A DNA stretch of 64,000 nt from an uncultured Oscillospiraceae bacterium (GCA_934565775.1 CAKTIN010000001.1:1-64000); one strand, 5' to 3'. Numbered from the stretch's first letter, positions 15,824-23,759 are shown. Made by a program: numbers and translations. The notes: generated by a model not told the origin, from the letters alone.

Positions 15824-16573
15824 ATGGGCGAAGTCATCGCCGTGTTATCCGGCAAGGGCGGCACCGGAAAGACCACCGTCTGCGCCGGTCTGGCCACCTG
15901 CCTGGCCCAGGAGGGCAAGCGGGTGCTCTGCATCGATCTGGATGTGGGCCTGCGGAACCTGGACATTGCCCTGGGGATGCAGGAGGTCCCCGCCCTGTCC
16001 TTTACGGAGGTGGCCCAGGGGGGCTACGCCCTGGAAAGTGCCGCGGTGCATCCCCGGTTCCCCACCCTCCGGTTCCTCACCGCCCCGGTGGGCCTCTCCC
16101 CGGAGGAGGTGGACCGGGAATCCTTCCTCCGGCTGCTGGACCTGGCCCGGGAGCAGTTTGACTTCTGCCTCATGGACGCCCCGGCAGGGCTCGGGGCCTG
16201 CTTTCAGCTGGCGGCCCGGGGCGCGGACCGGATCGTGCTGGTAACGGCCGGGGAGCCCGCCGCCCTGCGGGACGCCGCCCGGACCGCAGAGGTGCTGGAC
16301 CTGATGGGCAAAGCCCGGGTGCGCCTGGCGGTGAACCGGGTCCGGCCGGAACTGTATGAGAAAATCCACCTCACCGTGGACGACGTGATGGACGGCGTGG
16401 GTCTGCCGCTGCTGGGCGTGGTGCCCGAGGATCGGAACGTCACCCTGGCTGCGGCCTTTGGCTCGCCGCTGATCCTCTTCACCCGGCGGGGCGCTGCCGC
16501 CGCCTGCAAGCGCATGGCCCGGCGGCTCCTGGGGATCCGGACCCCGATTCCAAAACTGAAAGTCAAATCCTAA
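15824..16573 (+). CDS. MinD/ParA-family ATPase (MinD-like)
   Basis: 249-residue deviant-Walker ATPase. Walker A is SGKGGTGKTTVCAGLA (residues ~9-24) and the MinD-like DVGLRNLDIALG follows at ~44. DAPAGLG replaces the usual DSPAGIE. The C-terminus is basic and helical (CKRMARRLLGIR), like a short membrane-targeting helix. It resembles MinD more than Soj, but no minC or minE lies beside it and it is somewhat shorter than typical MinD. AAGGAGGGGTCGCC fixes the ATG at 15824. It heads a plus-strand run with the methylglyoxal-synthase-like gene, the usual minD neighbour in Clostridia. Confidence 0.85.
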   Translation: MGEVIAVLSGKGGTGKTTVCAGLATCLAQEGKRVLCIDLDVGLRNLDIALGMQEVPALSFTEVAQGGYALESAAVHPRFPTLRFLTAPVGLSPEEVDRESFLRLLDLAREQFDFCLMDAPAGLGACFQLAARGADRIVLVTAGEPAALRDAARTAEVLDLMGKARVRLAVNRVRPELYEKIHLTVDDVMDGVGLPLLGVVPEDRNVTLAAAFGSPLILFTRRGAAAACKRMARRLLGIRTPIPKLKVKS

Positions 16574-16612
16574 CCCTCCGGGTTTTTACCATTTTTGCAA
16601 GGAGTGATCGGC

Positions 16613-17038
16613 GTGAATATCGCATTTCTGGCCCATGATAAAAAGAAGGAGCTTATGGTGCAGTTCTGCACAGCCTATAAGAGTATCCTGTGCAACCACA
16701 AGTTGTTCGCCACGGCGACCACCGGCCGTCTGATCGCAGACAGCACCGGTCTGCCCCTGACCCTGCTGCTGAGCCACAAGCAGGGCGGTCACGAGCAGGT
16801 GAACGCCCGCATTGCCTATAATGAGATCGATCTGGTGCTGCTCTTTACGGACCCCAACAGCACCAACGATGCCTGGGACAACCAGCAGATTCTGGAGACC
16901 ATCCGGGCCTGCGACCGGCACAACGTCCCCGTGGCCACCAATCTGGCCAGCGCAGAAATGCTGATCCTGGGGCTCCAGCGGGGCGACCTGGACTGGAGAG
17001 AAATGCTCCGGAGCAAAAATTCCCTGCGCAATCTCTAA
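16613..17038 (+). CDS. Methylglyoxal synthase-like protein with altered active-site residues
   Basis: 141 residues, clearly of the MgsA family: NIAFLAHDKKKELM at the N-terminus, FATATTGRLI in the phosphate loop, and HNVPVATNLASAEMLI and DLDWRE at the end. Genuine enzymes convert dihydroxyacetone phosphate to methylglyoxal with an Asp in GGDQQ and a His in PHDPD. Here those segments read GGHEQ and NDAWDNQQ, so both residues are replaced. Activity is doubtful; binding of a phosphorylated sugar as regulator or a changed reaction is possible. GTG at 16613 is used because AAGGAGTGATCGGC precedes it. Confidence 0.82.
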   Translation: MNIAFLAHDKKKELMVQFCTAYKSILCNHKLFATATTGRLIADSTGLPLTLLLSHKQGGHEQVNARIAYNEIDLVLLFTDPNSTNDAWDNQQILETIRACDRHNVPVATNLASAEMLILGLQRGDLDWREMLRSKNSLRNL

Positions 17039-17068
17039 GCCGTAATCGATACGGAGGGCTCCTTTCAA

Positions 17069-17108
17069 CCTTTTGCCCTCGGAACCTGCGGGGACCGGGG
17101 GCAAAAGG
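17069..17108 (+). other. Inverted repeat in the hisS leader
   Basis: Arms CCTTTTGCCCTCGG (17069-17082) and CCGGGGGCAAAAGG (17095-17108) pair with one mismatch around a 12-nt loop, 37-76 nt before the hisS start. No T run follows and the T-box landmarks are absent. It may be an mRNA processing or stability element. Confidence 0.4.
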
Positions 17109-17144
17109 TCCCCCTTGGGGCTTTCTCCGGGAAAGGAATCTACC

Positions 17145-18500
17145 ATGGAACGAATCAAACCCCGGACCCTGTCCGGTTTTATGGAGCTGACGCCTCCTGC
17201 CCAGATGCAGATGGAGCGCATTCTGGAGGTCCTGCGCCGGACCTACGCCCTGTATGGCTACACCCCCCTGGACACCCCCGCCATTGAGGCCAGCGAGGTG
17301 CTCCTGGCCAAGGGCGGCGGCGAGACCGAAAAGCAGATCTACCGCTTTACCAAGGGCGAGAACGACCTGGCCCTGCGCTTTGACCTGACGGTCCCCCTGG
17401 CCAAATATGTGGCCCTGCACTATAATGAGCTGACCTTCCCCTTCCGCCGGTATCAGATCGGCAAGGTCTACCGGGGCGAGCGGCCCCAGCGCGGCCGCTT
17501 CCGGGAGTTTTATCAGGCGGACATTGACATCATCGGCGACGGCAAGCTGGATATTATGAACGAGGCGGAAATGCCCGCCGTGATCTATCAAATTTTCCGC
17601 ACCCTGGGCCTGCGCCGGTTCCAGATCCGGGTAAATAACCGGAAGATCCTCAACGGCTTCTATGCCATGCTGGGGCTGACGGACCTGGCCGGGGACATCA
17701 TGCGCACCGTGGACAAGCTGGACAAGATCGGTCCGGAGAAGGTCCAGGAGATTCTGGTGGAGGATTTCGGGATTTCCCGGGAAAACGCCGGGGCGATTCT
17801 GACCTTCATGGGCACCAAGGGCAGCAACAGCCAGGTGCTGGAAAGCCTGGAGGCCTACCGGGGCCGGAACGAAATGTTCGACCTGGGCCTGGAGGAGCTG
17901 ACCGCCGTCGTGAAATATCTGGGCGAATTTGGGGTGCCGGAGGAGAATTTCGCCGTGGATCTCACCATTGCCCGGGGCCTGGATTACTACACCGGCACGG
18001 TGTATGAGACCACCCTTCTGGATCACCCGGAGGTGGGCTCCGTGTGCTCCGGCGGCCGGTATGACAATCTGGCCGGGTACTATACGGACCGGCCCCTGCC
18101 CGGGGTGGGCATTTCCATCGGCGTGACCCGGCTGTTCTTCATCCTGGGGGATCAGGGGATGCTGAACCCCGCCCTGCCCACCGCTCCGGCGGATGTGCTG
18201 ATCCTGCCCATGACCCAGGAGCCCGGCCCCGCCATCGCCTTGGCTACGGCCTTCCGGCAGGCGGGCCTGCGGACCCAGCTGTATGCCGAGCAGAAGAAGT
18301 TCAAGGCAAAAATGAGCTACGCGGACAAGCTGGGCGTGCCCTTTGTGGTTTTCCTGGGGGAGGACGAGATCGCCCAGGGCAAGTGCTCCGTCAAGGACCT
18401 GTCCACCGGGGAGCAGAGCCTGCTGACCACCCAGGAGGCCATTGCCCGCATCTCCGCCGAGGCGGCGAAGCGGGCCTCCGGCGCCGTGATCCTGGACTGA
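17145..18500 (+). CDS. hisS: Histidyl-tRNA synthetase
   Basis: 451-residue class II synthetase. Near the start is YGYTPLDTPAIEASEVL. Motif 2 contains FRRYQIGKVYRGERPQRGR, the His-specific motif is ARGLDYYTGTVYE, motif 3 holds GGRYDNLAG and GVGISIGVTRL, and a C-terminal anticodon-binding domain follows (ADVLILPM...). All key segments are intact, so it is a real synthetase rather than a HisZ-type regulatory paralogue. GGAAAGGAATCTACC sets the start. It lies 106 bp after the methylglyoxal-synthase-like gene. Confidence 0.96.
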   Translation: MERIKPRTLSGFMELTPPAQMQMERILEVLRRTYALYGYTPLDTPAIEASEVLLAKGGGETEKQIYRFTKGENDLALRFDLTVPLAKYVALHYNELTFPFRRYQIGKVYRGERPQRGRFREFYQADIDIIGDGKLDIMNEAEMPAVIYQIFRTLGLRRFQIRVNNRKILNGFYAMLGLTDLAGDIMRTVDKLDKIGPEKVQEILVEDFGISRENAGAILTFMGTKGSNSQVLESLEAYRGRNEMFDLGLEELTAVVKYLGEFGVPEENFAVDLTIARGLDYYTGTVYETTLLDHPEVGSVCSGGRYDNLAGYYTDRPLPGVGISIGVTRLFFILGDQGMLNPALPTAPADVLILPMTQEPGPAIALATAFRQAGLRTQLYAEQKKFKAKMSYADKLGVPFVVFLGEDEIAQGKCSVKDLSTGEQSLLTTQEAIARISAEAAKRASGAVILD

Positions 18501-18512
18501 TCGGAGGCGGCC

Positions 18513-18932
18513 ATGGAATACCGCAGATTTGGCAATACCATCGTGGTCCGGATGGACCGGGGCGAGGAAATTCTGGAGCAGGTGCGGGCGGTGGCGCTGG
18601 CCGAGCAGGTGCGGCTTGCCAGCGTACAGGCCCTGGGGGCAGTGGAGGAATTCACCGCGGGGGTCTACAGCGTCCCGGAGCAGAAGTACCATGCCAACAC
18701 CTTCGCCGGGAGCTATGAAATCGTGTCCCTTACCGGCACCGTCAACACCATGGACGGCGCGTTCTACTGCCACCTGCACATGAGCGCCGGGAACGAAAAG
18801 GGCGAGGTCTTCGGCGGCCATCTGAACCGGGCCGTGATCTCCGCCACCTGCGAAATGGTCCTGACCGTGCTGGACGGGACCGTGGACCGGTTTCATGACC
18901 CGGTTACGGGGCTGAATCTGTTCCGTTTCTGA
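18513..18932 (+). CDS. PCC/DUF296-domain protein
   Basis: 139-residue single-domain protein of the plant-and-prokaryote-conserved (PCC, DUF296) family. Family hallmarks are VRLASVQALGAVEEFTAGVY, the beta-strand SYEIVSLTGTVN, and FYCHLHMSAGNEKGEVFGGHL with conserved His residues. In plants the domain is joined to AT-hooks; bacterial stand-alone forms are trimeric with unknown function, and the His cluster could bind metal. It follows hisS by 12 bp and is followed by a terminator, so it ends this unit. Confidence 0.85.
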   Translation: MEYRRFGNTIVVRMDRGEEILEQVRAVALAEQVRLASVQALGAVEEFTAGVYSVPEQKYHANTFAGSYEIVSLTGTVNTMDGAFYCHLHMSAGNEKGEVFGGHLNRAVISATCEMVLTVLDGTVDRFHDPVTGLNLFRF

Positions 18933-18952
18933 ATCCTGCATAGAGAGAATGT

Positions 18953-18984
18953 CCCCACCGGGCAAGCCCGGCGGGGGCGTTTTT
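18953..18984 (+). terminator. Terminator of the hisS unit
   Basis: Arms CCCCACCGGGC and GCCCGGCGGGG with one mismatch, followed by GCGTTTTTG, 20 bp after the PCC-domain gene. Confidence 0.85.
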
Positions 18985-19061
18985 GTCTTGCTTCGGAACG
19001 TACATTTTTCTCCCCAAAAAGCCAAATTTTACGGAAAGATAGGCCCCCTGGGGGAAAAGAC

Positions 19062-19640
19062 GGGTGCAACCCGCCCTTTGCATAAGGGAGCCTTTGACGC
19101 TCTGAATTCCGAATTTTTCAGTCATGATTTGAGCGTGTACTAATGCACCGTCTTGTTGCGCCCGGCACTATCTTGTTGTGTCTGGCACCACCGGGCGGCA
19201 TGATGCACTTCTTCCGGTGCAGCTGCCCCCCGGCTTTGCCCGGTGCATTTCGGGCGCGGGCGCGGCCAAGCGCTGCTGCGTGTCGAAACAGTGCCGGTGC
19301 GACGCAGCGGCTTACAAATTCTGCCGGGTACTTGTCCCGTACCGCCGCCTGGGCCCCCGGGTCCGGGCCGCAGCCCGGTGGGCTTTCGGCCCTTTCCCCC
19401 AGTGGAAAGGGCCCCGCCGGGGGCTGGCAGGCCGCCTCGCCTGAGCGCTGATGCAAAACGGGAAAAACGCTTGATTGAGAGTTTTCTCAAAATGGGATAG
19501 CTTACAATCCCTCAATCAAAAATCAAAGATTTTTGTGTGGTGCGCTTGCCACCGGCAAGCGTCCTATTTTGATCCGCAGCGGGTTGCACCCGCCCTTTGC
19601 ATAAGGGAGCCTTTGACGCTCTGAGTTTCGAACTTTTCAG
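19062..19640 (+). repeat. Interspersed palindrome-bounded repeat, copy R1 (short form)
   Basis: About 0.58 kb of noncoding repeat. It starts and ends with direct copies, 519 bp apart, of a boundary module containing GGGTGCAACCCGCCC, AAGGGAGCC and GACGCTCTGA. The core shares long blocks with the copies at 24.8-25.3 kb (inverted) and 38.1-39.1 kb. It has a strong hairpin GGCCCTTTCC/GGAAAGGGCC (19388-19397, 19404-19413), then GGGATAG and CAATCCCTCA. A terminator-like arm pair, GCGCTTGCC/GGCAAGCGT, lies near 19540-19560. Open frames occur in it, but differences between copies change residues freely, so I treat it as noncoding. Confidence 0.85.
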
Positions 19641-19673
19641 CAAAATTTCAAAATCAGCCCGGCATTTCCACAT

Positions 19674-19714
19674 GAAAAAGCCGCCCGGCCTCCTCACTGG
19701 AAGGTCCGGGCGGC
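19674..19714 (-). terminator. Terminator after pyk
   Basis: Stem GCCGCCCGG/CCGGGCGGC (19680-19688, 19706-19714) followed on the minus strand by TTTTT. It lies about 100 bp past the pyk stop codon. Confidence 0.85.
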
Positions 19715-19813
19715 CTGTTTGTCCGGTGGGGCCGCAAACCCCGCCGGGGGCGGAGGGTGCCCGCCTCCGCCTATGGAAACCGCGCCAGTACCCCTTTGGC
19801 GTCTCAACGGCGC

Positions 19814-21229
19814 CTACTGCACGGTTTCTATCTTAATCAAATTGGTGTTGCCGGAGCGGCCGTTGGTAATGCCGCCGGTCATAACCACATTGTCCCCGGG
19901 CTTTAGGTGGGCGGCCTCCTTGGCCACCCGCAAGGCGTGATAAAACAGCACGTCCGTGGAGTCAAACTCTGCGCTGAGCACCGGCAGCACCCCCCAGGAC
20001 AGAGCCAGCTTGTACCAGACCTTCCGGTTGGTGGCCATGCCGATAATATCGGTGGGGCAGCGGAACCGGGAGACCATCCGGGCGGTCATGCCGGAGATGG
20101 AGCTGGCCACAATGACCTTGGCCCCCAGATCGATGGCCATGCCGCAGGTGGCGTGGGAAATGGCGTCCACCCGGTTTTTAATGGGAAATTCCCGGCTGCG
20201 GAACATTTGCGTATAGGGAATGTGCTTTTCCGTCTCCTCGGCGATCTGCGCCATAGTCCGCACGGTCTCCACGGGGTATTTACCCGCAGCGGACTCCCCG
20301 GAGAGCATGATGGCGCTGGTGCCGTCATACACGGCGTTGGCCACGTCGGAGACCTCCGCCCGGGTGGGCCGGGGGTTGGTAATCATGGACTCCAGCATCT
20401 CCGTGGCGGTAATGACCCGCTTGCCCAGCAGGCGGCACTTGGTGATAAGGTATTTCTGAATGGCGGGAAGCTCCGTGAAGGGCACCTCCACCCCCAGGTC
20501 CCCCCGGCCGATCATAATGCCCTCGCACACGGAGCAGATCTCCTCAATGTTGTCGATGCCCGCCCGGTTTTCGATTTTGGCGATCACATCAATGGCCCCG
20601 CCCCCGTTTTCCTCCAGAAAATGCTTCAGATCCAGAATATCCTGCTTGCAGGAGACGAAGGAGGCGGCCACATAGTCCACGTCGTTTTGGATGCCGAAGA
20701 GCAGGTCCTCCTTGTCATGATCGCTGAGATAGACCTGATGGAGCACCCGGCCGGGAAAGCTCATGCTCTTCCGGTCGGAGAGCACGCCGCCGTTGACCAC
20801 CCGGGTGAGGACCTGGGTGTCCGTCAGCCCCGTGACCTCAAAGCGCACCAGACCGTTGTTCACCAGCACCGTGTCCCCCACCGCCAGCTCATGGGGCAGA
20901 TTGGCATAGCTGACGCTGACCCGGGTCTCGTCGCCCTGGACCGGCTCGGAGGTAAAGACGAACTCCGCCCCCTCCCGCAGCTGGACCTTGCCCTGGGCAA
21001 AGGTGCCGATGCGATATTCCGGGCCCTTGGTGTCCAGCATAATGGCAATGGGCAGGCCCAGCTCCTGCCGGACCTTCTTGATCATATCGATCTTCTGCTG
21101 GTGCTCCGGATGGGTGCCGTGGGAGAAGTTCAGCCGGGCCACATTCAGCCCCGCCTGGCACATGGCGGCAAAGGTCGCCTCGCTGCTGCTGGCGGGACCG
21201 ATGGTGCAGACAATTTTCGTTTTTCTCAT
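19814..21229 (-). CDS. pyk: Pyruvate kinase
   Basis: 471-residue glycolytic enzyme converting phosphoenolpyruvate and ADP to pyruvate and ATP. It starts MRKTKIVCTIGPAS and has NVARLNFSHG, LDTKGPEYR, VIAKIENRAGIDNIEEI (active-site Lys and Glu), MIGRGDLGVE, and TATEMLESMITNPRPTRAEVSD. The length is that of the short form without the extra C-terminal PEP-utiliser domain found in Bacillus. GGAGGTACACGTT sets the start at 21229. The open frame continues 43 codons upstream through the leader, but that region looks like regulatory RNA, not protein. Confidence 0.97.
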   Translation of the reverse strand: MRKTKIVCTIGPASSSEATFAAMCQAGLNVARLNFSHGTHPEHQQKIDMIKKVRQELGLPIAIMLDTKGPEYRIGTFAQGKVQLREGAEFVFTSEPVQGDETRVSVSYANLPHELAVGDTVLVNNGLVRFEVTGLTDTQVLTRVVNGGVLSDRKSMSFPGRVLHQVYLSDHDKEDLLFGIQNDVDYVAASFVSCKQDILDLKHFLEENGGGAIDVIAKIENRAGIDNIEEICSVCEGIMIGRGDLGVEVPFTELPAIQKYLITKCRLLGKRVITATEMLESMITNPRPTRAEVSDVANAVYDGTSAIMLSGESAAGKYPVETVRTMAQIAEETEKHIPYTQMFRSREFPIKNRVDAISHATCGMAIDLGAKVIVASSISGMTARMVSRFRCPTDIIGMATNRKVWYKLALSWGVLPVLSAEFDSTDVLFYHALRVAKEAAHLKPGDNVVMTGGITNGRSGNTNLIKIETVQ

Positions 21230-21374
21230 AACGTGTACCTCCAAGTCGGACAAAAAAAAGACAGAACCGGGGTGGTTCTGTCTAAAAAGGGCATAAAAAG
21301 TGCCGGACGGCATGAATAAAGGGCCAAGGGCCGCTTTATGACAGACTCCACCACTCATGCCGCATCTTCAGTTC
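21230..21374 (-). promoter_or_regulatory. Structured 5' leader with terminator upstream of pyk
   Basis: Transcription from the promoter next to it would give a ~145-nt leader. It contains distant arms CGGCATGA/TCATGCCG enclosing an ATAAAG...CTTTAT/GGCC...GGCC hairpin. An intrinsic terminator follows: stem AGACAGAACC/GGTTCTGTCT (21259-21268, 21274-21283) followed by eight T on the minus strand, ending about 20 nt before the ribosome-binding site. This is the layout of an attenuator or riboswitch. The terminator could alternatively stop read-through from the upstream genes. The class is not recognised. Confidence 0.6.
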
Positions 21375-21380
21375 TTGCTT

Positions 21381-21409
21381 AGAATAGCACAGGCAAAGGG
21401 TCTTGTCAA
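21381..21409 (-). promoter_or_regulatory. pyk promoter
   Basis: TTGACA (21409-21404) and TATTCT (21386-21381) on the minus strand, 17-bp spacer. The -35 box overlaps the stop codon of the cysteine desulfurase gene. Confidence 0.75.
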
Positions 21410-22533
21410 CCCCCAAATGCGTCGTAGCACCGGCGGAAGGCCGCCTCAAAGCGGTCCAGCTCCTCCGGGGTGGTCAGATGGCTCAGGCTGATCCGCCAGG
21501 AGGACAGGGCCGTCCGCCGGTCCCCGGTGAGGGCCAGCACCCCCCTGGAGGGCGCGCCGCTCCGGGCGCAGGCGGACCGCACGGACACGCATATGCCCTC
21601 CCGGTCCAGCGCCTGCTGGAAGGTCTCCCCCCGCACCCCCTGCACGCTGAGGTTCAGAATGTAGGGCGAGCCCCCCGGGGGGCTGTTCAGCCGGACCCGG
21701 GGAAAGGCGGCGAAGAAGGTCCGCAGCCGCTGCTCCAGGGCCCGGACGGTCCGGGTCCGGTCCTCCAGCCCGGCCAGAGCCAGGTCCAGGGCCTCTGCGG
21801 CGGCCACGGCCAGAGCAGCCGCCGGGGTCCCTCCCCGGGCGGGATTCTCCCCGGCGCCTCCCAGGATCAGAGGCGGCAGGGTGAGACTGCGGCGCTGCAG
21901 CAGAATGCCGCAGCCGTTGAGGCCGTAAAACTTGTGGGGGGCGAAGCTGGCGGTGTCCATCCCCCGGAAGGAGAAGGGCAGCTTTCCCACCAGCTGGGTG
22001 GCGTCCACGTGGAACCGGCAGTCGGGAAAGTCCCGGAGGACGGCGGAAATCGCCCCCAGAGGCTGGAGGGTCCCCAGCTCACTGTCCACCGCCGTCACCG
22101 CCGCCAGCACCGTGTCCGGCCGGAGCCGGGCCCGGAGGTCCTCCAGATCCACCGCCCCGGCGGGGGTCAGGGCCACCTCCTCCACGGTATAGCCCTCCCG
22201 GCGGAGGGCCTCCAGGGGCTCGGCCACGGAGGCGTGCTCCAGGGGCGTGGTGAGGATGTGCCGGCCCCGGCCCGTATGGGCCAGACCCAGCAGGGCGGTG
22301 TTGTTGGCCTCGGTGGCCCCGGAGGTAAAGCGCACCTCTCCCGGAGCCGCCCCCAGGGCTGCGGCAATACGCTCCGCCGCGTGGGCCAGCTGCTCCCGGG
22401 CCTGCCGCCCGGCGGCGTGATTGGCGTTGGGATTGCCCAGGCAGGCCCCCTCCGCCGCCAGATAGGCCGCCAGGACCCGGGGGTCCGCCGGGGTATTGGC
22501 CGCATAGTCCAGATAAACAGGTTTCGTTTCCAT
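21406..22533 (-). CDS. Cysteine desulfurase (NifS/IscS family)
   Basis: 375-residue PLP enzyme that removes sulfur from cysteine as an enzyme-bound persulfide. It opens with YLDYAANTPADPRV and has TSGATEANNTALLG, HVDATQLVGK (cofactor Asp), and SFAPHKFYGLNGCG (Schiff-base Lys). The active-site Cys region is CVSVRSACARSG. It follows mnmA with only 4 bp between the stop and the chosen ATG (a TTG 12 bp further upstream would overlap mnmA). This makes it the dedicated sulfur donor for tRNA 2-thiouridine formation. Confidence 0.92.
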   Translation of the reverse strand: METKPVYLDYAANTPADPRVLAAYLAAEGACLGNPNANHAAGRQAREQLAHAAERIAAALGAAPGEVRFTSGATEANNTALLGLAHTGRGRHILTTPLEHASVAEPLEALRREGYTVEEVALTPAGAVDLEDLRARLRPDTVLAAVTAVDSELGTLQPLGAISAVLRDFPDCRFHVDATQLVGKLPFSFRGMDTASFAPHKFYGLNGCGILLQRRSLTLPPLILGGAGENPARGGTPAAALAVAAAEALDLALAGLEDRTRTVRALEQRLRTFFAAFPRVRLNSPPGGSPYILNLSVQGVRGETFQQALDREGICVSVRSACARSGAPSRGVLALTGDRRTALSSWRISLSHLTTPEELDRFEAAFRRCYDAFGG

Positions 22534-22537
22534 AATC

Positions 22538-23620
22538 TCAATCAAACGCCTTTCGGATGGTACCGCCGCCCAGGACCGTATCCCCCTCGTACAGCACCAC
22601 GGCCTGCCCGGCAGTCACCGCCCGCTGGGGCTCGTCAAATTCCAACTCCAGCAGCCCCTCCGGGAGGAGCCGGGCGGTGGCCCACTGCTCGGTCTGCCGG
22701 TAGCGAGTCTTGGCCTTCAGGCGCATTTCTCCCGGAAAAGTGTCAAATGCAATCCAATTCAGCTGATCTGCCAGAAGCTTTTTGGTATAAAGGCAGGAGT
22801 TGGGCCCCACCCAAACGGTATTGGTTCCCATGTCCTTCTTGTACACATACACCGGCTCTCCCATGGCCAGACCCAGCCCCCGGCGCTGCCCGATGGTGTA
22901 GGCCACCGCCCCCCGATGGGTGCCCACGGGCTGGTCCTGGGGGTCCAGGAAGGGCCCCGGGGGATAATGCTTGCCGGTGTACTGCTCCATGAACTTGACA
23001 TAATCTCCATCCGGAATGAAGCAGATGTCCTGGCTGTCCGGCTTGGCGGCGTTGAGAAAGCCCTGGTCCCGGGCGATCTGCCGGGCCTGGACCTTGGTCA
23101 ACTCCCCCATGGGAAACAGGGTCCGGGCGAGCTGCGCCTGGGTCATATCGTAGAGCACGTAGCTCTGATCCTTGGACCCGTCCAGGGCCTTCTTCAGAAG
23201 ATACCGCCCGTTTTCCCGGACGATCCGGGCGTAATGCCCGGTGACCACATAGCGCAGCCCCTGCCGGTCCGCGTATTCCAGGAGCTTCCGGAATTTCATA
23301 TACCGGTTGCAGTCGATGCAGGGGTTCGGGGTGCCCCCGGCCTCATAGGTGCGGATGAATTTGCCGATGATCTGCTCCTTGAAATCAAAGGTAAAATCCA
23401 CCACCTCATAGGGAATGTCCAGGCGGAAGGCCACCTCCGCCGCGTCGTCTATATCCTTCTGGGAGCAGCAGGTGTGGAACCGGCTGCGGCCAAGGTCCTC
23501 GTTGCGGTACAGGCGCATGGTGGCGCCCATGCAGGTATAGCCCCGCTGCACCATGAGATAAGCCGCCACGGAGCTGTCCACTCCGCCGCTCATGGCGATC
23601 AGTGCCGAAGAATCGGGCAT
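22538..23620 (-). CDS. mnmA: tRNA-specific 2-thiouridylase MnmA
   Basis: 360-residue enzyme that thiolates U34 of tRNA-Lys, -Glu and -Gln. The PP-loop SGGVDSSVAAYL is near residue 12. CCSQKDIDDA and NPCIDCNRYMKF carry the first conserved Cys; the persulfide Cys is in SQDICFIPDGDY. A central KDQSYVLY and a C-terminal beta-barrel with GQRRGLGL and a CLYTKK segment complete the family. AAAGGAGGGCCCGTT precedes ATG 23620. It is transcribed from its own consensus promoter, with the cysteine desulfurase gene downstream. Confidence 0.97.
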   Translation of the reverse strand: MPDSSALIAMSGGVDSSVAAYLMVQRGYTCMGATMRLYRNEDLGRSRFHTCCSQKDIDDAAEVAFRLDIPYEVVDFTFDFKEQIIGKFIRTYEAGGTPNPCIDCNRYMKFRKLLEYADRQGLRYVVTGHYARIVRENGRYLLKKALDGSKDQSYVLYDMTQAQLARTLFPMGELTKVQARQIARDQGFLNAAKPDSQDICFIPDGDYVKFMEQYTGKHYPPGPFLDPQDQPVGTHRGAVAYTIGQRRGLGLAMGEPVYVYKKDMGTNTVWVGPNSCLYTKKLLADQLNWIAFDTFPGEMRLKAKTRYRQTEQWATARLLPEGLLELEFDEPQRAVTAGQAVVLYEGDTVLGGGTIRKAFD

Positions 23621-23641
23621 AACGGGCCCTCCTTTCGTTAA

Positions 23642-23660
23642 ACCTACCAAATTTATAGGT
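23642..23660. promoter_or_regulatory. Dyad between mnmA promoter and gene
   Basis: Imperfect palindrome of arms ACCTA/TAGGT with a 9-bp AT-rich centre, just downstream of the mnmA -10 box. The position suits a repressor site (for instance an Rrf2-type cysteine or iron-sulfur regulator), but no regulator can be named. Confidence 0.35.
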
Positions 23661-23666
23661 ATTTCT

Positions 23667-23695
23667 ATTATACGGGCCCTTCAGTCCCTTGTCAA
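23667..23695 (-). promoter_or_regulatory. mnmA promoter, full consensus
   Basis: TTGACA and TATAAT on the minus strand, 17-bp spacer: a perfect sigma-A promoter for mnmA and the cysteine desulfurase. Confidence 0.9.
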
Positions 23696-23698
23696 GCC

Positions 23699-23727
23699 TT
23701 GACAGCGCCTCTTTGGATGGCTATAAT
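23699..23727 (+). promoter_or_regulatory. cysK promoter, full consensus
   Basis: TTGACA, 17-bp spacer, TATAAT on the plus strand. It is back-to-back with the mnmA promoter, with 3 bp between the two -35 boxes. Confidence 0.92.
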
Positions 23728-23759
23728 CGGGGTAAGCACAGCCGGAAAGGAGCGTTTTT

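Noticed and set aside
17041-17144. T-box riboswitch before hisS
   Set aside because: The conserved T-box sequence and an antiterminator/terminator pair are missing; only a simple inverted repeat is present.
16845-19025. Long minus-strand open frame opposite hisS and the PCC gene
   Set aside because: Same GC-codon shadow effect; hisS and the PCC protein have clear motifs and start sites.
21230-21358. A 43-residue N-terminal extension of pyruvate kinase in the same frame
   Set aside because: It would cross a terminator hairpin and T run; the ATG at 21229 has a strong ribosome-binding site and gives the standard N-terminus.
21284-21374. Fluoride riboswitch in the pyk leader
   Set aside because: A weak resemblance (ATAA and GGCC pairs) was considered, but the GATGG and TGATG pieces are not in the right order, so I report only a structured leader.
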